A stretch of DNA of 64,000 bases from Diphasiastrum complanatum (GCA_029204225.1 MU831897.1:1-64000); one strand, 5' to 3'; positions 37,961-48,674 are shown, numbered from the stretch's first letter. A program made the numbers and translations. The notes: generated by a model from the sequence alone, not told the origin.

Positions 37961-38610
37961 AAATTGTCAACATTTCCTAGCTAGTTTGAGGCCTAAATTG
38001 GCTAAAATTGTAAATAGTTTTGGTTCTGGAGTTTCACACGTGTGAACCAGGCCAAAATGTTTTTATTTACTGTATTTTTTCAGTATGATGAAGTGTCAAA
38101 CTTCATACCCTTCAAAATGAGACCATTTTGATGTATTTTGGTCATATAAGCCATTTTTAGCTATTTTTCCTATATAGGGAATATCTAGGGTCAAGTACCT
38201 TCTAGAGAGAGGAGAGAGAGTCATCTTCCTCATCCATAAATAGTAGGGAAGTCGTGGAGAACAGGTTGGAGAAACCTTTTGTATGCTTCATTGAGATCAA
38301 TAGATCATTGTCATTGTTTCTTCCTCCATTGAGAGCATTGTTGTGTGTATTGTCTTCAAGCTATTGTGTATGATCTTAGGTGCTTTCCAAAAGTGGTAGG
38401 CTGATGTATTATGGACTGTATAATGCTATTTTGGGCCGCACTTGATGTTTATGGAAGTTTCCATTTGTGATAAATGCTTTTTGATCAAGTTCTTTGCATT
38501 CTAGGTAGCATAGAATGTGTTGCCAATTCCTAGCTTATGTAGTTTGGAGTGCAAGCATTCAAGCCAATGATCTTGGAGTTTAGATCCACTTAGGATCTGT
38601 ATTTTTCACA
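37956..38610 (+). repeat. 3' LTR of element A
   Basis: 655 bp and about 99.5% identical to the 5' LTR. The G-box palindrome here (38031-38047) has one arm slightly altered. Confidence 0.95.
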
Positions 38611-40241
38611 AGGGCTCCATTTTCACTGCTCAAAGGATAAAGGCTCTGGCACTCCCCAAAGTCTTTACAGTTCAAGCCTGTCACCATGGCCTCTTAAACT
38701 TTCATGAATAATTTATGTCTGTATTAGAAAACAAATTAGTGATTAATATCACAACATAAAACAAATTGCAATTAGTATTAAAAAATGTTATTTAAAAACA
38801 AAAAGAGAATTTAAACTCTGAAACTCCTTGCCCATTTCAGCAAGGGAGAGCTGACCATCAACAACCCTCGAGAGGACACTGATTACCAGTTCGGAGGAAT
38901 GCATACTCTTCCACTCATAAATACCCATCTTAGTTGGTATGGGCTTTAATGTATGAGTGGTGGCAACAACCTTTTTTTTTGGATTCTGAGCCTCCTTCAG
39001 CTGGTTGGCCCTTTATTTCAAAATTTTCCCATTTGTCAAAAATTTATCTACAAGAGCCCTCACTTGAAAAAATAACATTATGAAAACAAAATTATATACT
39101 TAACAAATTTTAAAATTTCATTTATTAATTTTAAAAACTTTTAAATCAAACATTGCATGCTAAGCATAGTAAAGCAATTACCTAAATTAAAAACTTTTAA
39201 AACAAACATTCTATGTTTAGCATAGTAAAGTAATTACCTGGCCACTACAAAATGCAAGCTGATAAAAATTATCATATTTAATAAGGCTCTGCGTTAGATT
39301 CTTAGAATCAAATGGCAGGCCTGTCTCTTGGGCACAAAGTGCTTTAAGCTCCAACTGGTTAAATTTTCCAACTTTGGAAACTCTGACAAATTCTTTGTGA
39401 AAAAATCTAATCTTCTGGATGACCGTCATTTTCATCTTGTAGTCTTGGTCAATGTTATGGTCCCAGGAAAGAAGTTTAGCTTCTTCCACTATCAACCTAG
39501 CAAAAGCAATGGCAATAACAGTTCGGAAAGAAGCTGCATGAGGGTACTCCTGGGACAATTGCTTTTTGGCTTGTAAACTATGAATGCCTCCCAAAACAAA
39601 AAATGATAAAAATCTAAAGAAGAAAAATCAAATTCGGAAACAAATCTACATTCAACCGGATCTACCAAAACAACAAAAGGTGTCACATTTGATTGCATAT
39701 GATCTTTAAATTTAATTTTTAAATTATGTACATGTGTGTCGTTAGGCTCTCGAACCTCCATTGGTCAATCTCAAGTGTCTGGATCAATGGGAGGTCGATC
39801 ACACTGGTCTATATCCTGAATTAATGTAGTTTCTCTAATTTTTTTGTTTTATGAATTTGATCTCTAATTTTAGATATCTCAGATGAATCCTTCAATGGTT
39901 GGATAGTGGCTCTAGGAAAAACTAAAGTGGCCTCTTCTGATTTTTTTCTACTTTCTTGAGAAGGAACTACTTTTGGTCGCTTGTCCATGGATTTTGTTTT
40001 TGGATCTTGGTTTTTCAACTGCGGATTCAATATATACAACAGCCTGAGATCTCTTTTTTTTTTGGAGAAGATGGCTAATTCGGAGGGTGCAGACTTACCA
40101 GTAGCATCTGTGTGGGACGGGAGAGTGGAAGAAACTATATTGCCACATGTCACTGCCACTGACTTTGTACTACAAGAAGAAAATACTAGATCCTTCTCCT
40201 TAGCAATAGCACATAGCACGTTTCTTAGACATTGTTTGAGA

Positions 40242-40770
40242 TTCTACATGAAAGAAAACAAAAGAATAATGTTAGAGAGCTTCAAGTATTCATAAAGTAA
40301 TCTATGTTCAGCATAAATCGGATTTATTAGAATACTAGATAATATAAAACCTAATTCATTGCAAATAATATGTGAACTTGAAGTGAAGGTCTCCCAAATT
40401 CTAAAGTCCTAACTTAAACATTGTGTCTTAAAAAGAAACAAATCAACAAACTTGACATTGATGAATAAATCCAAAAAAGAACTCAAAGCTTAATGAAGTA
40501 ATTCATTATTCAATCACAAAAGCATTCATTCATGAGACTTGCTAAGGCGTCAAGATGGGGACCCCCCCCCCTCGAAGGATTTTTCTTTTAAAGTATGCAA
40601 GATCAAATGGCCCAAGGACAAATACATATACAGTGGTTTGGGAAGATGGATTCTTGAATCTTTACATCAATCAGATGTTAAGAAATTTTAGATCTTAAAG
40701 AATCTCATATAAAGAAAAGTGGTTTCTTATGCCATGCATAGTCATTAGACATTAGATAGCATGACATGCA
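40242..40770. other. Probable intron of the ParB-like relic, then no gene
   Basis: Just upstream (minus strand) of the 40241 splice acceptor is AT-rich intron-like DNA with a TATGCTGAACATAG palindrome at 40302-40315. A C-rich run (CCCCCCCCCC) lies at about 40562-40571. No coding sequence beyond. Confidence 0.4.
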
Positions 40771-41010
40771 TGAATCAAATCTGACATGCAAGCTTTAAAT
40801 CTAACATGCAAGCTTTAGATCTGACATGCAAGATTCAAATCAGACATGCAAAGTCATTAGGCTATGGATGGTATGACATGCAAGCTCCAAATCTGACATG
40901 CAAGCTTTAAATCTGACATGCAAGCTTTAGATCTGACATGCAAGCGTCAAATCAAACATGCAAGGTCATTAGGCTATGGATGGTATGACATGCAAGGCCA
41001 TCAGCCTATG
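40771..41010 (+). repeat. Minisatellite with GACATGCAAG units
   Basis: About a dozen units of roughly 20 bp (GACATGCAAGCTTTAAATCT and variants) are interrupted by a longer phrase (GTCATTAGGCTATGGATGGT) that itself recurs three times. There is thus a higher-order period of about 110 bp. A short (GA)n follows at 41030-41046. Confidence 0.85.
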
Positions 41011-41046
41011 GATGGTGTGTAGGTTTTAGAGAGAGAGAGAGAGAGA

Positions 41047-42139
41047 TGAAAGAGGTAAGAGAAAGTGAGTGTGTTTGTGTGTGGTTTCAAAATGGCTCCA
41101 AAATGGTTCCAATCCAAGCTTGGTAGATTCTCCTTATGCCATAGCTCAAAGCTTCCTTCCAAGCACCTACACACATAGAAGTAAGAACAAGAGGCAAACC
41201 AAAAATGAAAAGGAGATGAATAATGAGGGAGAGGGGCGAGTTACTCTTTTTATAGGGAATGTGTAGCCTTGAGGGAGTGGCTGAGGTGTCCAAAATAAGT
41301 GTGAGGTGTAAAGGAGACTCTAGGAGAAGTAGAGTGAGAGGGTGAAGTGTATAAGTGTGAGAGGGTGTTTAACAACTTGTTAAAGCAAAAGGGGAGGAGT
41401 AGGAGGGTGCATTTTCCTAGGTGTCTTATGGATTACAAGCCATGTGGCAAAGTAGGTAAGTTACATATTGATAAGGATGGAAGGTAGGTAGCTTAACATT
41501 TAATGTTAGCCACTTTCAATTTGTATTTTTCTTGGTTTACAACATTGGGATTCACGCAAAGTGTTTTTCATAACATGGGAAAGGCTTTGTATATGTCCAT
41601 CTTATCTTGCATAATTTTCATCAATTCCTAGGCCCTTTTTTCTAGGGGTTTCCCATCCCCAATCATAGTGGAGTGTGACACCAAGGGTGATCAGTCCTTT
41701 GGTTTCTTCTCCAAATCTTTATAGACTTGATTGAGCCTCCTTTATAGACTTGATTTGAGCCTTCTTTATGGACTTTGGAAAAAGCCTTCTTCGGGTACCA
41801 TCTTTAAGCTTTAAGAAGCTTCTTTAGGTCATTTTTCAGGCACCTTCTTAGTAACTGCACATATCCTTAAGAAAAGTTAGCAGTCATACCATAAAATGGT
41901 TCATCATCAGATTCTATTTCTAGAACCTGCACATCAAACTGTTAGCATTGATCTACAGTTTCATTTCTTGTCTTCAGGTAATGATACCTGCACACATATT
42001 TCATCAATTAGAGTAATAAGCTCTAATATTCAAAATATGTTTCATACAAAAATAGCCTTTATTTCTTGGTCAATTTGGTCTATACAGTTTACACCCATCC
42101 GACGCATTAAGCATTGTCCTCAATGGACATTTCTCAAAT
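41047..42139 (-). mobile_element. Probable gypsy LTR/downstream region, decayed
   Basis: It lies downstream (minus sense) of the gypsy integrase-chromodomain relic. A TATAAAAAG box reads on the minus strand at 41254-41246. At about 41708-41800 a unit of roughly 27 bp containing TATAGACTTGATT is repeated three to four times. No second LTR was found to confirm the limits. Confidence 0.35.
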
Positions 42140-42953
42140 AAACATTTAAAATTTTTGGATATTCTTGGAAGAATTCTTCTTCCATCCATCTTGCATCCGT
42201 AGTAGGATAGTTTTTAAACTTGAGGAGGTATAATGTAGCAGTTATTCCCTTTCTTCCAGTTCTTGTCTTGTGCATCAAGATCTACTCAGGTTGAAGGATT
42301 TTTTTGGTTCCTTGAACTTCTAGAGGTTTGGAATTTGTAAATCCTTCAGGTTCCAGACCATTGAATTTCTTTAGCAAGCTTACATGGAATTTGTTATGGA
42401 TTTTTCCAAGTAATAGGTAAGTCAAGTTCACATGTAACCTCATTGATTACTTTCTTGACTTTAAAAGCTCCATAATACTTTTGGGCTAGTTTTGGGTAAA
42501 GTTTCATGCTGCCCTTCTTTTTCCTTAGCCTTTTCTTTTCAAAATTTAGGAGAACTAGTTCCCCTTCTTCGAACTTGATTGCCCTCTGACGCATATTTGC
42601 GCTTTTCTGCTGTTTCTGTTGTGCACTTGCGATGGATTGATGAACATTCGAAAAGGTGTCTTGATAATCCTGCACAAATTCATTTGAGGCAAATATCTTT
42701 CCTTTGGTCCTTAATACAAGAGGCACAATAGGTTTTCCATACATTACTTCAAAAGGTGCTTTACCAGTAGAAGAATGAACTGTGTTATTGTAAGCAAATT
42801 CTAGAATAGGGAGATAATGTTCCCATTTAGTCTTTTGATCACTTACATAACTTCTCAACAAGTCTATGATGGCTCAATTAGTAATCTCACTTTAACCATT
42901 AGTTTGGGGGTGGAAGGAGGAAGAGAATTTAAGGGTTGTCTGCAAGTTATCAA
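42140..42953 (-). mobile_element. Ty3/gypsy relic, integrase C-terminal part and chromodomain (chromovirus)
   Basis: From right to left: SSSFHPQTNG, the integrase HPQT motif; then 42861-42394 with WEHYLPILEFAYNNTVHSST, PFEVMYGKP and KLYPKLAQKYYGAFKV, typical of gypsy integrase. Further left, about 42390-42160, come KFHVSLLKKF and a chromodomain-like stretch (LYLLKFKNYPTTDARWMEEE). Chromodomains mark the chromovirus branch of gypsy and are known to steer integration to heterochromatin. The relic is broken. It meets module H at 42954. Confidence 0.8.
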
Positions 42954-43475
42954 TGTTGGAGAAAGAAGGTGTATCATGCGTGAGAAACGAAAATAGTTCA
43001 AAAAGAAAATGAACACGAAAAAGAAGAACTCGAACGAGAAGCGAACTCAAAACTCGAACGAGAAACGAACTCGAAAAGAAAGGGTTTGTGCACAGCGGAA
43101 TAAGCATGACTCTTTCCATAAGCATGACTACGCCTATCAGAAACGAACAGAATGTTAGTTATAGAAATCACGGTTGTTCTGATTACGTAGCCAAACATTA
43201 ATAAAACACCAAAAAAATAATTTGTCATGAACAACTAGACAAATTATTTGTCGCAAATGATTCGTGAAGAGCTAGACTGAGCTCGACTGATAATCAGTCA
43301 CGAATGATTCGTGAAAGGTAAGACTAAATATTAGTCATCAACAGCTAGGCTAATAATAACTCACTAAAAACAGATTACCAGATTGAGCAACAAGAAAGTC
43401 AGACAGAATGAAAATAAGCATAGCAATATTGATACAAATCTGAACGCAGAACAAAAGAGCTGTTATCAGATTAAG
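42954..43475 (-). repeat. Palindrome-rich module H, left copy (probable LTR)
   Basis: The reverse complement matches about 58325-58762. It begins TGTTGGAG on the plus strand, as an LTR end would. It holds a run of odd-length palindromes: GACAAATTATTTGTC (43238-43252), GACTGATAATCAGTC (43285-43299), CACGAATGATTCGTG (43299-43313) and GACTAAATATTAGTC (43322-43336). Two copies of a CTCGAACGAGAA phrase lie near 43026-43076. It lies within gypsy integrase sequence, so it is an insertion. Confidence 0.7.
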
Positions 43476-43491
43476 TATAGCAAAGTTTACG

Positions 43492-44136
43492 TGTAAGTTT
43501 TCAGATCCTTAAGATCCAGTCAACTTGAAAGATCTTTGGTTAGAAAGAGAATACACTACCGATCTCACCAATGTAGAAAAATTAGTATCTACACACAAAA
43601 TGAGATGCAAACACTAATAGAACATGATCAACCTTGAATGAAATGATAAAGCACTGTTGTTGTCCCTACAAAACCAGCAAGCTATTGTTTTTCACATGTG
43701 TGGATCCAAAAATAACAAATATAGATCATTCTACACATAAAATTGCATGCAATCACAAGTAAAGTGCACCAATGGATAGTAGAACCCGAGAGAACCATGT
43801 ATAAGCATGAACTAAGATAGAGAAGAGAGAAGACCACTCTCTCCACGAGTTACATCCTTTTATAACAGGTCCAAACCCTACTTGGTCACTTGGCTTTCCC
43901 TCTAGAATGCTAAACCTACTATTTTTGGGTCTAGATTTGAAGTACCCAACATTCAAATTTGAATCTACTCAAACTCGCCTTCTAACTTTCCCACACTTTC
44001 AAAAAGTGTTGATTCAAATGACATTTAGACTAATGAACTTTTAAAAGTCAATCTCTAAGTCTAAAAAAAAAGTTGGCCTCAATATGCCAAATATGAAAAT
44101 ATAGCAAATATGATCAAACTAGTTGAATTTTTCACA
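43492..44136 (-). mobile_element. Lone LTR of family E
   Basis: 645 bp matching the LTR at 25655-26298 along its length, more diverged. It begins TGTAAG and ends TTCACA, with a TTTTCACATGTGTGGA remnant of the G-box palindrome at 43690-43705. No purine tract or internal region adjoins it, and the flanking 5-mers do not match. It is an old lone LTR or one whose flanks have changed. Confidence 0.8.
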
Positions 44137-44357
44137 ATGTCTCCTGCTTTCCATCTACTTCTATGTCTTTGACTGGTCTCTGGCCAAGCTACTTGTAGCA
44201 ACCTACTCTCAACATCCACCTCTCTCAATACAGCATGTCGAAAGCTCTCATCTACATTCGTACCACACTGCACTAACACTGTTATTCTCCTCTAACCATG
44301 GTGGCACACAACCCAAAATCTCAATAGTCTCTTTCTAACTTCAGCATCCTTTGTTTC
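44137..44357. other. Short unassigned stretch
   Basis: A minus frame (44279-44079) runs from here into the LTR. It may be the tail of the CACTA-like gene region, but no motif supports that. Confidence 0.3.
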
Positions 44358-47143
44358 TTATGCAATCAATTTTGATCCTTGTGCGAAAGGAATAAATTTA
44401 TGTAATAAAAATGTGATTGGTCTTATACAGTTCCAATTAAAAGGAAGTCGATTCCTATATAGGACACTCATTCCCATGACGTGATCGATCCGTAAGCTTT
44501 CATGACCATCCATAATTATGATTTCATGTCGGTAGTACTCAGCTCCAAAAAAAAGCATGAGGTGATTATCATGTCGCATGGAAAAGAATGATGTAATACG
44601 GGCTTTCCAATGTCCAATCCCAACTTCTGTTGGGGCGATTTCGTTGGCCTTGACAACTACCTTGTTGCCAAGTTCAAACAACTCTCCTCGGAAAAATACT
44701 TTTTTTATAACTTGTCACTCGTACAAACTGACCATAGTTCCTTTCAGTGTTCCAAAAATGCTTTGCATATTGAACTTCTTCTTTTGTTGGACATCGGTAT
44801 TGCTTCTTTTTTCTTGTAACTTTTTCCTCCAATAGAACTCCACATGAATAACATATTTATCTACAATGTGTAATATCCAAATCTCTCTTGCCTTTGCAAC
44901 AGACGAACTTCCAAAATTCCATGTCTATGCCATGAGGAACATTCAAGAGATAGCGAGTCTGTACATGTATAACCGTTTGGAAGAGTCAAGCAAACATGAA
45001 CTTCGTTAAGTAGCCTTTCAAAGGGCATACGACCCTCTTTAGCCTTTGCATGTGCTCAAAAACCGAGGTGAATAGTCTTTTTCTATAATATTGGGCATAT
45101 GATATCTCGTTACTCCGATTGTTGGTCAATATATTGACATAACAAGAAACTTTACGCTCAAAGGCATAGCACCAAAAAACATCATGCATGCCATGTCAAT
45201 AAATGTCATCCAAAATCTCTCCATTCCTTGCAACCATTTATAAAATATAAGAGGAATACGATAATTGTAACCAAAACAAACTATGCATTTTGTTTCACAA
45301 TGCATTTCAGACCTGCTACGTGTTCCAAGGGAGATGAATTTTTGCCAAATGATTCCTCACTTCGAACTCTCCAAGCAAGCAACAGACACCTGATAATTTC
45401 TATGTCTTTGTCTGAGCATCGATTGTCATGACTATAATTATAAATATAGTGCGCGATGTCTATTAGTAAAAGTCCCAAATCATGCAAATGTGAAGGAATA
45501 TCTGCCACACTTCCCAAGATATGCGGCAAGCACCACTGAATAAACTTTTGATTCTCTTCTGCCTTGAAGCCTCCATGATACTTGCTTGGCACATTGGGCC
45601 AACATCCATAGCGAATTGAGCGTGGCACAACCTTTGACACTTCTACAACTATTGCATCAATAGCCCTTTTGGAATCGTTTGTTGACCCTTTCATAAGAGT
45701 GGCAATGAATTTGCGAAACAAATTCAATGAGAGTATGTGCATGACATCGTAGACCAAGTTTGTAGAAACATTGAAATTGTAGATATCATGCAATCGCCAT
45801 AGAATAGATTCTCCTGACAAACCAGCACCTCTCAATATTTCTTCTCTCTCAACTTGAGTACATGCCTTCTTTGATTGTGACAATGCTTCAACCATTTCAT
45901 GAATGTGTCGTTTCGATGGTGGAGATCTAGCTTGATATCGATTTCCATCCTATAAATAACTCCCTAGGTAGTTTCCATCTCCACTATCTAGGGTAGCTTG
46001 AGCTTTATCTCTATGACAAAAGGCATGGCCCCCATCTTTGAAGAGTCCAATTTTGCGTTGGGCAGGTTGGTCTCCTGTCACTGTCATCAGCATAGCATGA
46101 AGGTGACAATTTTTTGAAATTGTTGAAACATGGCTTGAAAGATATTTTAAAGGATAATTATAATACAATTTGATTCCATTTACAAAAAGAGATTCTAGTT
46201 CAGCCACCAAAGGCCTCATGAACGCTCCAAAAAGTTCGGGTGAGTTCTGATATGTTTCTTGCAACTAAATGGTATGAACAAGACCAGCAAAATATCCAAA
46301 AGAGTATTCTTTCCAGCATTGAGAATGACAATTTCAACCACACCACAATCATGTGCAAAATAACAAATTGTTGGTGTAGTCATCCTCTTTGCTAGGCTCA
46401 AGTAATTCTGGCTCATGTGGATTAACTTTTAATCCAACACAAATCTTGAAGCGTTGGACTTGGCTCATACCTAGCCCAGAGTACATGTTGTTTAACTGCT
46501 TCCAACATGTTGGAACCCTGACTCCACCAAGGTCCCCATCCCATGTCGACGGGAGTTGCATTATAAGTCTTCCAAGACTAGTTTTTTTATTGCTATCATT
46601 TGTGTTTCCAACATGTGCTCCACCCATGTCTCCAAATAATATTTGAAGCATTTCATCTTGAAATTTGATTGGCTTCTGAAATTGATCCCATAATGTTTGC
46701 ATCTCAATACACCTCTCTATTGAAGTTGGTTCTTCAAAATCCTCTTCATCTGCAAGCCTTCTCAATGTTTGAAACTCTACTTCATCGTGAGGTGAGCCAT
46801 ATGCATCATTCTCATCCAAGGAAATGTTTTCTTGTTCGCCTTCTATTGGGGAGGATCGCAATCTAGAAACCAAATCATTATATTTTGTTTGGAGTGATTG
46901 GTGTCTAGTAAAAGTGGAAGGATGTACCATTCGTCCACCAGCACAACATGATGCACAATTGCACCATACCCTTCTTGCTTCTCTATGCACGTCAACAACA
47001 AGACTTGTGCTTTCTCTAGACGTTGTGGTTGTCCATGTTGACCTGGCTAATTCCACCACGTTTTGCCTCACTGTAGGATGTAGATTCCCTAGTGCATCTT
47101 GGTGACAATGCTCATAGTACATTATTCTACCGACAAGTTGCAT
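44358..47143 (-). pseudogene. CACTA-like (tnp2-type) transposase gene, decayed or multi-exon
   Basis: Segments in order on the minus strand: 47143-46349, 46264-45950, 45895-45281, 45189-44986 and 44681-44358. The first has a zinc-binding block (VWCNCASCCAGGRMVHPSTF then H) of the kind found at the N-terminus of CACTA-family transposases, and LPSTWDGDLGG. The second has VTGDQPAQRKIGLFKDGGH. The third has NLVYDVMHILSLNLF, matching the D-x-MH signature, and PRSIRYGCWPNVPSKYHGGF. The fourth has DVFWCYAFERKVSCYVN with NTN-like spacing. The last (GIGHWKARITSFFSMRHDNH) looks like the C-terminal domain. Terminal CACTA repeats were not found, so element limits are unknown. Gaps could be introns or decay. 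Confidence 0.6.
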
Positions 47144-48356
47144 GCCAGAGGGTGTATGTCTACATTTGTAGTTTCACATGCATCTCTTTTGAACTAGCCT
47201 TGATGTGGTTGACATCTACAACAACCCAAAAACTCTTGAACAAAGATTTCAACCGATAACTATGTTGAGAGAGAAAGAGACACTATACAAAATGTGACTA
47301 AGATAGCAAGGATTAGAGAATTGGAAATCTTGAAAAAAAACATGCATGGCCTATGTTGGAGTATTGTGCTTGCATATAAACCAATTATGACATCTGTAGT
47401 AAGACAATAGCATCTTACTGTCTTCAATATTGCAAAGAGAGACATTTAAGTGTTAAAAGAAACCAACATACACTGATGAGACCACTATAAAAGCATGGTC
47501 ACTCGACCCCAATCGATTATAGAATGTTAAAGTGATCCTAATGTTCTCTAGGTTCAATTTATTGTCCATTTTAAATCGCTTGAGTCATTCTGTTATGAGA
47601 TTGACTCAAGGGATTGCTCCGCTAAAGAAGAATTTGTTGATCCTTTGTTGACGCAATCTCAATCACTACCCTACAATCTTGAAGTTTTCCAATGAACGTC
47701 TACCATACAATCTCATTCCAATAAAGTTTCGACGAAGTTACTGGCAAGAAGTTGCATCAAGCCACGATTCAAACCATCGAACTATTAGGGGCCGGTACGA
47801 ATTAGTTGGAAGCCTAGGTTCCAAAGCCCTGGTGGAGTTAGGGTTTGGATTGGAAGTTGGGAGGGAGTGATTGGAAGTTTGGTCATAGCCTTGGGCCACA
47901 TGTGGTCATAGTTGTTAAGTAGACAAGACTCATCCATGAGGGGCTTGATGTGGGTATGAAACAATGCACTGAACATGAGTTGGTCCATTAGCACGATGCA
48001 TAAGTTGGCCACGAAAATTGTTTCTTGAAAATTTTGCCTAGTTGAAGACATGAGTTGAATGAATACAACATACAAGACCTATCATTTTCATAGCTTCTTA
48101 TGGCCGTTGTAAGCCTAAAGATCCATTCCCTATGGTAGTCCATGAATTGAGGTGAGCATGATCAGTTTTGAGCAAAATGGCTTAGAATCAAGTGATAATT
48201 GATTCGATGGGTAGTTACAAGTACACTGAGATGGGAGGAGGCTAATTGGGCTAGAAAGGTCAAGTAGGGCCAAAGCTATAGGTCATTGATATTTGAGTCA
48301 AAACACGGTGTCATAAAAAACAAACTCATGTGAGAACTCGGTACCTAATTCTAAAA
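47144..48356. other. No gene recognised
   Basis: Short frames on both strands (for example 47679-47870 plus and 48075-47785 minus) have no recognisable motif. A subterminal region of the CACTA-like element may lie in the first part. Confidence 0.4.
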
Positions 48357-48674
48357 TTAGGATATATCCAATTTCACCAATCTAAATAGGGAAGTCAGTG
48401 ATGACATAAGGTAAAGCTTGGAATAAAAATACAAGCAACCCAAAAGAATTGGTTGAAAGAGAACACCGTTGTACAATATTCTCAATGGAGAACGAACTCC
48501 ATTCAATAATGATTCCAAATAGAATTTCTTGCAAATGAATACAAAATTGTTTGAGCATTTATCCAAATACAAAATGGCAGAACATCTATGTAATTTTTGA
48601 AGAACTTCCTCCACATTAGAAAATGAAGCATGAGTGTTAGAAGATGGGACAGATGAGACATTCTTCAAACCCAA
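48357..48674 (-). mobile_element. Possible reverse-transcriptase scrap, non-LTR or Penelope-like
   Basis: The frame contains VLQKLHRCSAILYLDKCSNN followed by FVFICKKFYLESLL. A DKxSNN-F-ICKKFY block is typical of the N-terminal reverse-transcriptase region of several non-LTR or Penelope-like retroelements. Nothing else of the enzyme is visible nearby, so the call rests on this one motif. Confidence 0.35.

Larger units (their letters stand above)
32180..38610 (+). mobile_element. Ty1/copia element A, young and apparently whole
   Basis: LTRs at 32180-32834 and 37956-38610 are each 655 bp (TGTGAAAATTG...TTTTTCACA) and differ at about 3 sites. The 5-bp target duplication AGGGC is perfect (32175-32179 and 38611-38615). 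The primer-binding site TGGTATCAGAGC starts at 32835; the purine tract GAAGAGGGAG ends at 37955. A single long gag-pol frame fills 34007-37960. I see no breaks. LTR divergence of about 0.5% suggests insertion within roughly the last few hundred thousand to about one million years, depending on substitution rate. It sits inside an exon of the minus-strand relic at 32130-40241. Confidence 0.95.
32130..40241 (-). pseudogene. Spliced coding relic, possibly ParB-like fold, split by element A
   Basis: A minus-strand coding region starts at a good 3' splice site (TTTTCTTTCATGTAG, exon from about 40241) and runs to about 39236. It includes DPVECRFVSEFDF, then GGIHSLQAKKQLSQEYP and WDHNIDQDYKMKMTVIQK. 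A donor CAG-GTAATT follows. A second exon (about 39065-38817) reads PIPTKMGIYEWKSMHSSELV and DGQLSLAEMGKEF. A third (from about 38680) reads AMVTGLNCKDFGECQSL; it is interrupted by element A and resumes at 32179, ending near 32145. The GGIHS block followed by a basic helix recalls the GxHR-type motif of ParB/sulfiredoxin-like folds; that assignment is tentative. The frame is interrupted a few times, so it is probably a relic, although active relatives may exist elsewhere in the genome. Confidence 0.45.

Noticed and set aside
40771-41010. CRISPR-like array
   Set aside because: Units are contiguous tandem repeats without unique spacers, in a plant nuclear setting.
47785-48075. A 96-codon minus-strand frame as a gene
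   Set aside because: No recognisable motif, no splice or promoter support, and overlap with a frame on the other strand.
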